Positions 36,057-48,956 are shown, counted from the stretch's first letter. The stretch: DNA of 64,000 nt from Macrolepiota albuminosa (GCA_027475525.1 JAMWFC010000046.1:868001-932000); one strand, 5' to 3'. A program made the numbers and translations. Notes: a model not told the origin generated them from the letters alone.

Positions 36057-37616
36057 CTAGGTCATCCCCAAGATGTCACGAAGCCTGGTGAACTGTGGAG
36101 TGACAAGTGCATTTGTGAAGATGTCTGTGACGTTGTCTTTGGTATTAATATAGCGAACGATGATCTCTTTTGATGTAACTCTTTTCCACAGAAAATGATA
36201 TTTTATATCAACATGCTTGACATGCTGGTGAAGCATAGGGTCTTGTGAGAGGTTGATCGCTGAGTTGTCATCACAGAGCATTGTCGTCATGCCCTCAGAT
36301 GCATAACTAAGTGCTTCAAGTAGTGAGTGTAGCCATATGCACTTCTGGGCAGCCTCAAAGGCTGCCATATACTCTGCCTCGTAAAATGAGGCTGCCACCA
36401 TCTGTTGTTTGTGTGTTGTCCAGGAGATTACCCCAGAGCCCAATGTCCAAGCATAACCACCGACACTTCTCCTTGTGTCGAGGCAATTCGCCTAGTTGGA
36501 GTCCGTGAACCCAATCAGCTGGATCAGGATTTGACTGCCCAGCGTTATACTTAGAGTTCTAGTCTCTTTCAAGTAGTGCAGAGTTTGTATGGCTGCATTC
36601 CAGTGTGTATGGGTAAAGCAGTCGAGGTATTGAGAGAGCTGCTGCACAGCATATTGAATGTCTGGTCTTGTGGAGACTGCCAACTATAATAAGCCTCCTA
36701 CCAGTTGTCTATAAGGAAGGCGAGCAATCCTTTCACTATCTATGTCTGGTAGTGTTGTCAGATCTACCCGTCGTAACTTAGTTCCTGGATTTATTGGAGT
36801 GGAGAGCGGTGTAGCATTTTCTTGTCCAAACTGTTGGACAAGCTTGTCAATAAGAGTCATTTGTGATAGGTGTACTCAGTTTTCTTCTCGCTCCCAGTTT
36901 ACAGTAATTCCCAGTATGTGCTTTGGTGTATCCAGGTCCACAATAGTCCATGCACTTGCCATTTGTCTTTTGAATTGCTCGTTTGCCCTTGCAGTACTAG
37001 AAATTGCCAGAAAGTTGTCAACATGCACCTCCACAATCACTGTACCCTCTTCAGTTGTTCTATAGTATATGCATGCCTCGCAGGCAAGTCTTGTAAATCC
37101 CCACCCACACATCCATTTGTCTAATGTCTTGTTCCAAATTTGCCCTGCCTGCTTCATGCCATATAGTCCCTTGATCAACTTACAAACTCACTTCACCTTT
37201 CCTCTCTCTTCAAATCCCCTTGGCTGTTCCATGTACATTCTCTTATCTTCAGGCAAGATTCCATTTAAAAAGGCTGTCTTGACATTAATTTGACTGGCTT
37301 GCCACCTTAGCGATGCTGCTAAGTGCAGCAGTATTCACCAGGATTCCATGTGGGCCATAGGTGAGGTGGTGCATGTATAGTCTTTGCCGTATATCTGATT
37401 AAATCTCTGTACAATGTGACAGGTCTTGAATCTGGTGATCTTTCCATTCTCATCGTGTTTGACAGTGAAGACTGGTCATCCTTTCAGGACTCAGTGCCCA
37501 TGAGGTACATTTTCTCAAGGAATTAGGGTCTATACACCCATCTCTTTAAGAGACTTCAGCTCATCTTGATATAGTTCGGCCCATCTCTCTATCTGCGGAG
37601 TTTTGTGCCTCCTCCC
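36057..37616 (-). pseudogene. Copia pol, 3' part (RT and RNase H)
   Basis: The minus strand reads MIKGLYGMKQAGQIWN, then VHVDNFLAIS (catalytic Y-x-D-D, here D-N), TRPDIQYAVQQLSQY, RRSVGGYAWTLGSGVISW, the RNase H motif AASFYEAEYMAAFEA, VKHVDIKYHFLW and NVTDIFTNAL, ending at 36057. The second catalytic aspartate of RT is Asn. Stops follow REEN, GGLL and FTDSN. The frame runs into the gypsy insertion at 37617 and continues at 59885 (PRTWE joins EAQNSADRE across the target duplication). Confidence 0.85.
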
Positions 37617-38375
37617 TGTCATGACCCCTCTCCTCTGGATCCATCCCAGGACACCCCGGAACCCCATCTGGGACCCTCCCCCCCGACCCACAGAATGCGC
37701 CCCACCATCACGACTACTGACACCGCCATCATCCGGCACTCTCCGGCAACCCTGCATCATGGACCCAGGATCAACCGCCATCAACCCCCAATCAATGACT
37801 AGATCATGCCAACCACTTCCAGGCCATCATGCATCATGCATCATGGCTTCCTCTGCACCAATTGATTGCATGCTCCACATGCGCAATCCTGGTATACAGT
37901 CCCTCTTCTGCTACTCAATGCCCCCCAGAACTTATCCCAGACACCATGGAAGCCCAGAGACCCAAACCTGGCCCCGTAGTACTTATAGCGTAGCTCCCCA
38001 TTGTATTCACTAGTCTTGATATTACACTTGTTAGCTTGTGTGCCCCTTTGACTGACTGATACGCCTGATTGGTATGCTTTGAGTGGCATGCTCAAATTGT
38101 TTGCATGCTCCTAAGACTAGTATGCACTTCATATTTTAAACTTACTAACCAGGTCTCGTCCTAGAACCTCTGGTTCTCGACTCAACTCAAACCCTCTGAA
38201 CTCTTCACCCCCACCTGATTCCTGGACTAAGTCCCCTATCTCGGAAATCCCCTGTTCGCATCTTGAACTCTGGAAGCTCAGTCTGGAGTTCCAGACACCC
38301 GAGTACACATAGATCAAGTCTGCCTCGTAAGGGTGTTGCTTTTCTGGAAAGCCCCCAACTCAGCGGAACCTGATA
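37617..38375 (+). mobile_element. gypsy-1 5' LTR, 759 bp
   Basis: Aligns along its length with 47640-47995 plus 59483-59879. Differences are mostly C/T and G/A changes (for example TGTCATGACC versus TGTCACGACC). The last bases TGATA replace the TGACA of the 3' copy. Confidence 0.92.
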
Positions 38376-38405
38376 TAATATCAAGACTCTCTCCTTACAC
38401 CGTTC

Positions 38406-41117
38406 TTGATGGCTATGTATACTTACACCTATTACCCCACAGGCTACCAGACCGACCCTTATGGACGTCTGATCCCCAACTACTACTCTGCACAGACTCC
38501 CCACTCTACTTACCTACCCTCTCCTGTACAAGCCCAAATGTCTCCACTGCCACTGGGCCCCCGACCCGTCTCTCTACGACCTGAGGCCCTCCTCCTGCTC
38601 AACCTAGCCATGGTGCAACTTGTGGAAGCCTCTTCGTACTGGAGCATTCCTGGGGGTCTACCAGAGACCCTGCCCATCCTCAGTGGACCTTGCCCAATTC
38701 TTCCCAGCGAGGGCCCCTTTGCGCCCACCCCCTACTACAGTTATCAATGCCCTGTCCCCCAATCCTGTGGACCCCCCAACTACGACTACCCTCCTTGACA
38801 CTACCCAGCTGCCACCCTATCCGCTTGGACCTCCCCCTCACCAATGGGATGACAACGCCTTGAGGAGTACAAACAGCAGCGGGACAAAGTACTCTGCTCA
38901 CTTAGGATCTTGCCGGAGAACTTCATGCAGCAGACAAGGGCGCTACTCATGGAATTTGGACATGTCGACTTCGAAGGCACTCCAGAAGACTGGGCCCATT
39001 GCTTGGTCAAATTCAGGGACTGCCTCACGTGAGGAGAGCTCCTGGAGCAGACCATGGTAAAGTACAGATGCAACACAATTCTCTGCAAGAAGCTGCAGCA
39101 ACTGCTCAACAAAGTCCACGTGTTCCCCTCTTCTTGACCCCTCAATGACCCCGCGGACCTGGGTTGCTCAATCCACATCCGACAGGAACCCCTGGAGCCA
39201 GCCTCGGCAGCCCCTGCAGCCCCAACTCCAGAGCAATAACAACGGGAAGAGCAACAAAATGCCTTGGCCATACTGCAGTCTTTCAACCTGATGGGAGGGC
39301 TATTCAATCAGCTCGCTGCCTGCATGGTAGGCTTGTCGACTCGCCGTAGGGCTAACTCCATTCCTAATACCTTCAAGACCTGGGACAGCCCCAGAGACCC
39401 TTGGAACTGCTCCTGCAAACAGACAACGTCTGACCTCTGCCCCCGGCAACCTGTGGAAGACCCTGGGCAGACATCCTTAGCATAGACAACATGCTGTGCT
39501 ACATTGACAAGCTCACTCGTGGCAACAATAAACAATGCCCCACGCCTGTAACCACCCTGGCACCACTTCCCATGTCCACCCTGGCCCCCCCGGCGCCCAA
39601 CTTCTGTCGCGACCCCCTGCCCCACTTTGACCTGCAGAACCCCCCACGGCCTCCGATGCAAGCGCAACTCTCCTGGATAGAATATCCCCCGTGCAATCTG
39701 GCATCCGACCCAGCATTTGCCCCTCCCCAGATTGACCCGACACCACCAAACCCTTCTCAACCACCTCTGCCACCCCCAACCAAACCCTGAGGATGACTCC
39801 CTGGCCCCCCACCTCCACCGCTCCCTGCATAGAGATCTAGACCTCCCTCTGGCAGGAACAAACTCCCTTGGGACAATGGGCCTCCTGGGCGTGGACCTCC
39901 AGGTGAGCCACCTGGAGAAGGCCCTCCAGGCAGGTGGGGCCCTGCTCTTGGTGCCTTTCCTTCCTAAGGAGGAGGGGGTAACCACTATTACTACTACTAC
40001 AACGCTGGCCCCCCTCCCCGCAACACCACTGAACTGGACAATGCTCGCGAGGCCCTCATCCGCAAAGGGCGTCTGGACATCCAAAAGCCTGACACATTCA
40101 CAGGCCGGGACCCCTGAAAATGGTGTACCTTCCTCACTCAATGTCTTAACACGTTTCAGATGAAGCTACTCATGTTTCAGGTTAACAGCTCCTGGGTGGC
40201 CTTTGCTGCTTCGTACCTCCAGAGGATCGCCTTCAATCACTACATGGCCCTCATCCAGTTCGACCCCAACAACCCGGCACTCTCCCGCTGGCAAGCCTTT
40301 GCTGACAAGTTCTCTGAAAAGTTCGGGATCTACGACACCGTAGCTGAGGCCAAGGACAACCTCTTCAACCTCGATGCATTCTGAGGAACGCTTTACCACC
40401 TTCATCATATGTTTTGAGAAGAAAGCTTACGAGACAGGCTGGAACTACAGCGCCCTCTGGTACACCCTCTGCCATGCACTGCTGCAATGCATCAAGGATG
40501 TCCTCCAACTCACCCTGAAACAATTCTCCTACGATGGATACAAGGCCCTCGTTATGCAGATTGACTAGCGCTACTGAGAAGACCGTAGTGAGTATTCAAA
40601 TTCCTAAGCCCCCTGGAACCTTAGGGGAGGACCCCCATGGCCCTCTGGCGAACCTCCATGGCCTTCTGGTGAACACCCCAACCTCCAAAACCAAAACCCC
40701 GGTCCTCCCACGTTCCCTGGCAGCTGACCTCTGGTGAGTTGCGGCCCACTCAATACTAATCCCAGCAGCAGTGCCTATCCCCAGACCCAACTTAATGCTG
40801 CCATGGCCGCCAATGACCTGGGTGACATGCCAAGCCCTGAGGAACTCCTGGGAGACTCTGAAGACCCTGACTTCACTGACAAATGGGATGAAGAGGCCCT
40901 CTGGGCCAACTGGCTTCAGAAGAAGGGACGACCCTGGGTTGAGGTTCCAAAAGATGTGCAGGAACAACAAAGGAGGGAAGGTGTTTGCATACGCTGCAGT
41001 GAGAAAGACCATTTCATCTCTGAGTGCCCCCAACAACAGGTTATGGGATGTGCCACCTGGACCTTCAAAGGGGAGGACGCCACCTACAAATATTTAGAAA
41101 AAGACCCAGCGATTTAG
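38406..41117 (+). pseudogene. gypsy-1 gag
   Basis: Starts near 38409 with a Tyr/Pro/Gln-rich N terminus (MAMYTYTYYPTGYQTDPYGR). A capsid-like core appears in pieces: KPDTFTGRDP, FQMKLLMFQV, SWVAFAASYLQRIAFNHY, PNNPALSRWQAFADKFSEKF, then ERFTTFIICFEKKAYETGWN. A perfect CCHC zinc knuckle CIRCSEKDHFISEC lies at 40986-41027. Frame changes occur near 38800, 40380 and 40570, and there are several stops, so no complete Gag is encoded. The knuckle itself is intact. Confidence 0.85.
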
Positions 41118-41199
41118 ACCCGGAAGATGCCTTAAATCACAGAATCAACTCTGACATCTTCTCCACCCCAGTCTCCCATCTTCGCTCCATGACACTTGC

Positions 41200-41600
41200 A
41201 CAGGACACCCTCACGGCTTACCTACCCTCCCACTCCTTGCACTCCCTCCTCCTCAAAACCCACCTCACCCCCTCTGGAATCCCCCTCAACACCCTCATCA
41301 ACAGTAGCACCACGGACAACTTCATCAATGAAGCATGGTCTACTTTTGCCCCAGAACCCGCTCAACAACTCCTGGTCCTGGTATGACTCTGCCTCTTTGA
41401 CAGAGATACCTCTACAGCAGGAGATATCACTCATTCTATGCGTGTGCCTGTTATCTTTGCCAACAGACAGACTCACACCCTCCAGATGCTGATAACCAAA
41501 CTCCACCCCTCCACGCCTCTGATCTTAGGGCTTCCGTGGCTCTGAGACACCAACTCCCATGTCAACTGGCAACATCTCACTTTTTGTCTGACCTGGGAAT
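41200..41600 (+). pseudogene. gypsy-1 retropepsin, first copy
   Basis: Contains LKTHLTPSGIPLNTLINSS (active-site D-S/T-G decayed to N-S-S), TTDNFINEAW, then in another frame FANRQTHTLQMLITKLHPS and the family C-terminal motif TPLILGLPWL followed by NSHVNWQHLTF. It is a clear aspartic protease with a dead active site. Confidence 0.7.
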
Positions 41601-41739
41601 CAACGCCTGACAACCAGCAACTCTCCTTTGACATCCCCTACTCCCCAGGCCCCGACCCAACTCTGAAAGACCTCCTGGATGGATCTCCACCACCCCCCGG
41701 ACTTCAGTCTCACTCATCCTGATTCTTCATCATCAATGC

Positions 41740-42065
41740 CAGGTTGGACGGTGCTCTGGGACCAATATCAGCCCTCATCAATAGCAGAGCTACCAGAGTT
41801 TTCATCAGCAACACCCTTGACCTTCCCCACAATCCTCTTGACCAACCCCTCCACTTGCGATGGCTCGACGGCACTCCCTCTTCCTCCAGCCCCATCCAAA
41901 GGTCTCATTCGGGGCACGTGACCCTGGATAATGGCTTCAAGTTCACCTCTGACTTCCTGGTCATGCGGCTTCATGGATTAACCCTGATGGTGCTAGGGCT
42001 ACCCTGGCTACATGACATGAACTCTGACATCAACTGGAGGACACTCACCATAACATTCCTGGGAC
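41740..42065 (+). pseudogene. gypsy-1 retropepsin, second copy
   Basis: Repeats the same fold order as the preceding domain: GPISALINSRATRVFISN (again N-S-R instead of D-S/T-G), LRWLDGTPSSSSPIQRS, FKFTSDFLVMRLHGLT, MVLGLPWLHDMNSDINWRTL. It lies in one open frame (41744-42214). Finding two retropepsin-like domains in series is unusual and suggests an internal duplication or use of the first as a Gag tail. Confidence 0.65.
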
Positions 42066-42304
42066 CCGAGGACCATCCCACAACCGCAGTGCACCTCCAG
42101 GCCCTGGGGAGCGACCTGATGCCTGACACTCCCAGGACTGCAGCCCTGCCCCCCACCCAGATGACCCTGGCCATGCCCTTGACTCCTGTCCAAACCTGCA
42201 AGGCCTCCGATTAACCTCCAAACATTCCCTGGAACAGGTACAAGGGGCCAAACTACCCCGACTGGTCTCCAACATGCGTCAAACCTGCTCCGACTTGTGA
42301 ATCC

Positions 42305-43860
42305 ATGACTCTGATCAACCCAAAAGCACTCGACATCAGGATCATTGGAGCCGCCCCCTTTGCCCACCTCATGCAGGACGGAACCCCCACGTTTCAGCTG
42401 CATACCTCGCCGTCACTCCCAGAAGAACATCTATGGGTGGATGCCATCCTTCCAGAAAAGAAGACCAAGGAGCAGATCCTCCGAGAAGTAGTTTCTCTAG
42501 AGTATCACGAGTTCACTGACATATTTTCCGAAGGAGATGCTAAGGAGATTCCTCCTCACTGCCCCTACAACCATATGATTGATCTTGAGGAAGGAACCAC
42601 CCCCCCTTCGGCAAGGTATACAACATGTTGAAAGTCAAGCTCTGGGCCCTCAAGGACTACCTTGATGAGATGCTTGGGAAGAGATTCATCTGACCCTCCA
42701 CCTCTGCCGCCGGAGCTCCAGTTCTATTCTCCAAGAAAAAGGACGGCTCACTCCAACTCTGCATTGACTACCAGGGACTCAATAAAATCACCAAGAAGAA
42801 CCACTACCCGCTTCCACTCATCAGTGATCTGGTCGATTGACTCTGCAGTGCTAAGGTTTACACAAAAATCGACCTCCACTCTGGCTACAACAACGTCCAC
42901 ATCGCCCTGGGACATGAGTGGAAAACTGCATTCCGCATGCAGTACAGTCTGTTTGAATACCTCGTAATGCCTTTCGGAATGACTAACTTCTCTGCCACAT
43001 TCCAATACTTCATGAACGACATCTTCCATGATATGAGCGATGTCTTTGTGATTGTCTACCTAGACAACATTCTCATCTACTCCGACTCGAAGGAGGATCA
43101 CCAGAAGCACGTCTGACAAGTTCTTGAACACCTCTGGGAGCACAACCTCCACGCCAAGCCTGAGAAGTATTCATTCCACATGGAAGAGGTTGAGTATCTC
43201 AGCGTTATCGTATTCCTGAATGGCGTTCACATGGACCCCCACAAGGTCAAGGCCATCATTAACTGGCTGCAATCCCGGAATGTCAAGGAAGTACAATCCT
43301 TCTTGGGTTTCACTAATTTCTACCAAAGGTTTATAGACAACTACTCCGGTATCACAAAACCTCTCAACTGGTTCACGTGCAAGGACGTTGCATGGAACTG
43401 GGACAGTAGATGCCAGAGCATCTTTAACTTACTCAAGGAGGCTTTCACAGCCGCCCCATACTCCGGCATTACCACCCCATCCTCCCAATCATCCTGGAAT
43501 GCGACACCTCCGACTATGCCATTGCCGGGATTCTCTTGCAGATAGGACCCAATGGTGGGGAACCCTGGCCAGTCACCTTCTACACCCGGTCTATGATCAA
43601 CGCCAAGCTCAACTACAACATCTATGATAAGGAGCTCCTTGCTATCATTGAAGCCTTCAAACAATGGCAAGCCTACCTCGAGGGAGCCCAGCACCAGATC
43701 CAGGTCTACTCAGATCACAACAACCTGCAGTACTTCACCACGACCAAGCAACTTAGTTGACAACAGGCCCAATGGTCCAAAATCCTCTCGGAGTACGACT
43801 TCACAATCCAGTACCGCCCGGGACAACTTGGGGCTAAACCCGATGCTCTTACCTGACGAC
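42305..43860 (+). pseudogene. gypsy-1 reverse transcriptase and RNase H
   Basis: RT blocks in order: [76 protein letters not shown], catalytic [10 protein letters not shown] at about 43051-43080, VKEVQSFLGFTNFYQRFI. The catalytic pair Asp-Asp is Asp-Asn (AAC at 43066-43068). RNase H: CDTSDYAIAGILLQ, FYTRSMINAKLNYNIYDKEL, YSDHNNLQYF. There are TGA stops after FI, LVD, KHV and LS, plus a frameshift near 43460. Confidence 0.9.
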
Positions 43861-45390
43861 TGGACGTCTACCCCAAGAAGTTGTTCAAGGCAGAGCGCAA
43901 TGTGTTCAATCATTGCGTAGTGATCCCTCCCATACATCTGAATGCTGTACTGATTCTAAATGACAAAGGAACCCTAAGCCGGATCCGCCATGCCCAACAA
44001 GACAAGTACTTCACCAATCACAATCTCACAACTCTCCTGATGGAACTGACCCAGACCCCATCTTCTCCCTGTCTCCTGATGAAAAACTACTCCTCTGGGA
44101 TGGCCGCATCTACATCCTGGATTATGTCTGACTTCGATACAACATCCTTTGCCAGCACCACAACCACAAGCTCCAGGGACACCCTGGAATACGTAAAACC
44201 CTCTAGCTGGTCTCCTGGACTTATTTTTGGCCAGGATTGAAGAAGGACGTGACCTGCTACATTCAATCATGCAAACCCTGCCTCCAGGCCAAGGTTTCCC
44301 GACACTGACCCTATGGACTCCTGAAACCTCTGCTGGTCGGATGGCGCCCCTGGTCCTCTATATCCCTGGATCACATCGTTGAACTCCCAGAATCTGAAGG
44401 GTTTGATGCCATTCTCGTTGTTGTGTGTAGGCTGACCAAACAGGGCATCTTCCTATCCTGCCACACCACGGACACCGCCCTGGACTTTGCCTGGCTGTTC
44501 TTTGAGCACGTCTTTGCCAAGCACAGACTCCCGAATGACATCATTTCCGACTGTGGCCCACTCTTCATGTCCAAGTTCTGGACCTCCCTATATAAGGCCC
44601 TTGAAGTAAAAACTAACCTCTCTATCGCCTACCACCCCAAAACCGACGGCCAGACCAAATGGGTCAACCAATCTCTCAAGCAATATCTCTGGCTGTACGT
44701 CAATTACTTGCAGGACGACTGGTGCGCTGAGCTCCCTCTGGCCGAGTTCACCTACAACAACACGCCGCACTCTGCCACCAGGATGTCACCCTTATTTGCC
44801 AACAAGGGATACCACCCCTGATTGACCCTCTCGCTCCAGGACATCCCGTCGCATGCTGCCTATGAGGTCGCTCAGGATCTCCAGTCCTTTCATGAGTTCC
44901 TTCGGGAAGAGATCAACACCACAAACCAGGCCTATGCAAAACACGCTGACCGGAAACAGGAGGACACCCCTGACTGGATCCCCAGGACAAAGGTATGGTT
45001 AGACCAATGCCACCTCCACACCTGCTGGCCAATCACAAGCGCTTCAGCCCATTCAAAGTCTTGAGAAAAGTCTTGTCCCATGTCTATAAGATCGAGCTCC
45101 CCCTGGGACTTAAAGGTCTGCACCCGGTATTCCACGTCTGCCTCCTGGAACAACATTCCCTGGACCCCTTCTCTGAATGACGCCCCAAGCCCCCTCCCCA
45201 GTCGAGGTCGAGGACAAGTACCACTACAAAGTTGAAGACATCCTCAACTCCCGGAACATTCATGGACAACCCCACGTCCTCATACAATGGAAGGGATATG
45301 GCCCAGAGGACGACACTTGGGAGCCACGCTGAAACCTCAAAGATGCCCTCAACAAACTATGGGACTTCCAGCAATGGCATCTGAGAAGCG
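43861..45390 (+). pseudogene. gypsy-1 integrase with chromodomain
   Basis: Zinc-binding end CYIQSCKPCLQAK; catalytic core SLDHIVELPESEGFD, DIISDCGPLFMSKFW, and YHPKTDGQTKWVNQ, where the catalytic Glu is Lys (AAA at 44657-44659). A GPY-like region follows (HPVFHVCLLEQH). The C-terminal chromodomain is at about 45198-45385 ([32 protein letters not shown], then a stop and NLKDALNKLWDF). Chromodomains of such elements steer integration to histone-marked heterochromatin. Several frameshifts and stops make it inactive. Confidence 0.88.
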
Positions 45391-46226
45391 ACCCTCCTGG
45401 ATGCAGGACTTACAGACAGCAGTAGTGGGCATAACCCCTGCCTCTGGGCTTAATAGGAATTCAACTCCCACGTATATTTTCCATTCTCCCTCTTTCTACT
45501 CTACCCTTCTAATATTCTTTACAAAGACCGACAATTTTCATGGTAATGCCCCAGAGTCAGGGCAAAGTACTCATTCTTAGCTTTTCGCCACATTACTTAC
45601 ATTACTTTTCTGGTCCCGGAAGGCCAAGTATATACATTTTTTATTTACTACACTATTCTACATTACAGACACCACGACAAAAAGACAACAAGAAACAAAA
45701 GAAAAGAGAAGAAGAAAAAAACACAAGGACCCCTAACGTTGGGGCCCCAGACCCCCCCTACCCCCCTCCCCTCCCCTGGCCAACCCTGGAACCCTTCCCC
45801 TACCTCCCCAGGACCATGCTTCCGTGACACCTCCTCCACCAACTGGTCCCATGATGGGAGCGGCTCGTCCTCATCCTGGACCCGCTCAAACCAGCTACTC
45901 AGGGCAGGCACATTCCTCTGCCGGTGCGCTGCCACCAACTTCCCCAGCAGGTCGAGACCCCGCTCTGTCCTGGGAGTTGTCAACTCTGGCCACTGCCCCT
46001 CCTGCAACGAGGCAAGCGCCACAGCCACCCTATTCAGAAGCAGGTGGTGCTTCTAAGCCTAGCCTGAGAATGTCAGGACAAGCCACACTGGGAGAAGGGA
46101 AACACTTACTTAGCGCTGCCATATAGGCGATGATGACATCCCGGTGCAGGGCTTCCACTCATCCCTGCTCTGAGGACACCCGCTCTGAAACCTCAACCCA
46201 CTGCCCCAACCTGGCTCGTAATGCCT

Positions 46227-47513
46227 CTAGCTGGGTCTCTGCCACTCCAAGCAACTCTCGTCTCCTCCAACTCCTGAAGCAGAGCCTTGCACTCCCTCTC
46301 CCCTTGGACCCTGGCCTCTTGCCCCACCCTGGATCCCCCCCATTCCTACTCCCTCTGCCCCAGGAAACCCCCCACGTCGACATCTAGTGGACAGCCCGAC
46401 AAGGGCAAAAATACTGCCAGGGAAAGCCAAGGCGGGGAAACTAGGGGCGGGGTCTCAGAGGGCAAACACACTTTTTTCAAAGGCCCAGGGAAGGGGCTTG
46501 GCAACACCCACCGCTTCCCCTTGTTGAGGTGTCTTCTGCGCCCCTCCTGACTCCCTCACCCAGACTGGGCCACCTGGCGCATGATGAGAACTACAGGCCA
46601 ACCCCAGCCCCCCACCCAGATGGCACTCCTGCCCCCTGACCCCCCAGACCCTCCCGTGGGCACTGCTTGCAGCCCCCCCTCCGGCTCCCCTCCAGAACCC
46701 TCTGCAGACACTGCTTCTGGCCCCCCCTCCAGCTCCACCACCCATTCCTGCTCCTTGACCCCCATTCTCCAAGTAATCCCACCCAATGGCCACCCCTGCT
46801 CCTGGGACATACACTGTGCCCTCCACAACATCAACACAGAACATCGCTCATGGTTGAGGTGGCACACCTCACACACGGACGTGTCCTGGCAGGATGAGAG
46901 GCCCAGGGCCTCAAAAAGGCAGAGTACCATCTGGCGTGCGCAGTGCAAGCACTGAAATGCTAGAGTAATCAGCGAGCCCAGAGGTAAGAAGCAACTTACC
47001 GGCCCATTACTTATACACCACCCATGGGAGAGCAGACCCCAGGGCCTCTCTAGAGCCTGCTCAAAGTACGCCTGCGTCACGTCCACCCACAAAATGCGCT
47101 GGTTGTCAGAGACCTCTGAAATGGTCCCCATCGCCATTCCAGAACAATGAAAGCGAGGAGCAACCAGTTGAGGGTGAGGAGGGGGACATGGGCGAGGAGG
47201 GCAGACAGTTATCCGTGCAAAGGTAGGTGTGGGACAACTAGGACCCGGCTCTGAAGGACCACCAGAGTCCGCCTTGGGAGCAGGGAGATGGCTGGGACTG
47301 GCCTCCGAAGCAGAGATGTTTTGTTGCTTTAAAAGGGAAGTTAGGTGTGGCAAGTGGGATGGCACAGGATCGCTCACGTTGTTGCACAAGGGCCGCCACG
47401 TGCTCTCGATTGAGCTGGCGCTAGTACCTTGCATTCCGGGCCTCCCATATGACCAGAGGTGCAGCTTTGTTGATAGGCGGAGGCGTTAGGGAATGCGTCA
47501 GCATATGCGACAT
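46227..47513 (-). pseudogene. gypsy-1 antisense accessory gene, Cys-rich protein
   Basis: Lies opposite to gag-pol between the chromodomain and the 3' LTR. A plausible start is the ATG at 47513 (MSHMLTHSLTPPP), 127 bp from the LTR; an in-frame TAG follows ARNARY. A long open frame (47434-46556) then contains a Pro/Ser-rich part, ILWVDVTQAYFEQAL, and a 48-nt intron (46999-46952) ending exactly before the first Cys of CLHCARQMVLC...SSCQDTSVCEVCHLNHERC, a C-x2-C-x6-C-x9-C-x5-C-x2-C-x6-C cluster. A Gly/Glu-rich tail follows. The cluster suggests zinc binding. The 3' end is uncertain (46556 or 46227, with more open frame to 45663). Function unknown; it is not a normal gypsy component. Confidence 0.55.
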
Positions 47514-47627
47514 GGTTAAGTTTGATGGTAAATTTTTTTTTGATATATGTCAGGACATGTGCCGAATCCCATGCTTGGACCCTGGCCCAGACCGCCGGCT
47601 ACGTGTGTCTTGGAGAGTCTTGGCGCT

Positions 47628-47639
47628 AAGGGGGGGTGA
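47628..47639 (+). other. gypsy-1 polypurine tract
   Basis: AAGGGGGGGTGA immediately before the 3' LTR start at 47640, the primer site for plus-strand DNA synthesis. Confidence 0.8.
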
Positions 47640-47995
47640 TGTCACGACCCCTCCCCTCCGGATCCATCCTGGGACACTCCTGGAACGCCATCTGGGACCC
47701 TCCCCCTGACTCCACAGAACGCGCCCCGCTATCATGACTACTGACACCGCCATCACACACATCAAGGACCGCCATTACTCAGCACCCCCCAGCAACTCCG
47801 CATTATGGATCCAGGATCAACCACCATCAACTCCCGATCAATGACTAGATCATGCCAACCGCTTCCGGGCCATCACACATCACACATTACAGCTCTCTCC
47901 ACGCCAATTGATCGCGTGCCCCACACATGTGATCCTGGTATACAGTCCCTCTCCCGCTACTCAATGCCCCCCAGAACTTATCCCAGACACCCCGG
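47640..47995 (+). mobile_element. gypsy-1 3' LTR, left part
   Basis: Begins TGTCACGACC and matches 37617 onward. It stops at the insertion point of gypsy-2. Confidence 0.92.
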
Positions 47996-48937
47996 TGATA
48001 GGACCCCATACAGGATCAGCGCATCAACGGCAGGCGACGGCAACGCGGCACCGACTCAAAATACCTTAGCACGCGCTAATTAACCAATTTTGGCGATATT
48101 TGACAGCTGCGCACGGCAAGAAGCAGATCCGATCAGTGATAACGCCGACGGCAGACAGAATGACAACTGACAGATGGCATCAGTCACTGACGACAGCGCT
48201 TAGGGAGAAGCCTGATGATCTATCAAAAACTGACGGACAGCTTGGCGTTTGACCTTGGCGTCTGACACCGCTTAGCGCTTCGATTCGGCGCCTGACACCG
48301 CTAAGCACTTTGGACAGACAGAAGGGTGATGGATTGATGATTTAGCACCGCGATCTGCCGCCTGGTGGCGCTAAGAGTCTTGAATGGACGGTAGGGATCT
48401 GAAACCGTTGGAGCTACCCCTATGAAATTTTCCAGTTTACCGCACTCTGGCGTCATTAGCCACTGGCGACGGTGAACTCATTGTAATATAAAAGTACTTA
48501 CCGACTTGTACATACACAAGGAAGAACAATAGACCAGAGTTTACCACTCCCCTTTCTTCAGTCTCCCTTACGCTCAAGAGCTCATTTACGCTACAGTCGG
48601 CAACGTCAAACTCATCGGCAGTTACAGATGCCCGCCAACAATCGACACATTTGCGCCTTGCAGCTACAGCAGGCATTATCGACGCTTAGACTTCGCTAAG
48701 CCTATCGTGCTCTTGCCGCTTAGCCTTGCCGTGTTCACTTACCGCTCCTTCCCTAGGTGCTTTACCTTAGCGCTTGACACTTGCCGACCCCGTTACCAAC
48801 TTTACCCTATTTTCATAGGCACGTTCTCTGGGACCTGCCCGGGACTCCTCACATCACTTATAGCGCGCCCAACGCAAACTCTTGGTACGGTAACACTATA
48901 ACCACATTTGTTACTGACCAAACTTTGGGCGTCATCA
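47996..48937 (+). mobile_element. gypsy-2 5' LTR, 942 bp
   Basis: TGATAGGACC...GCGTCATCA. A TATAAAA box at 48487-48493 is a good promoter candidate. The LTR is rich in the motif TTAGCGC/GCGCTAA. Confidence 0.92.
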
Positions 48938-48938
48938 A

Positions 48939-48956
48939 ATTGGAGCCCACCGCGAG
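48939..48956 (+). other. Possible gypsy-2 primer binding site
   Basis: ATTGGAGCCCACCGCGAG starts two bases after the LTR end and contains the TGG expected opposite a tRNA CCA end. The tRNA is not identified. Confidence 0.4.

Noticed and set aside
46556..47434. The antisense ORF in gypsy-1 as a mere shadow of a sense gene
   Set aside because: The sense strand has no retrotransposon domain there, while the antisense frame has a Cys cluster and an intron position shared with the gypsy-2 gene.
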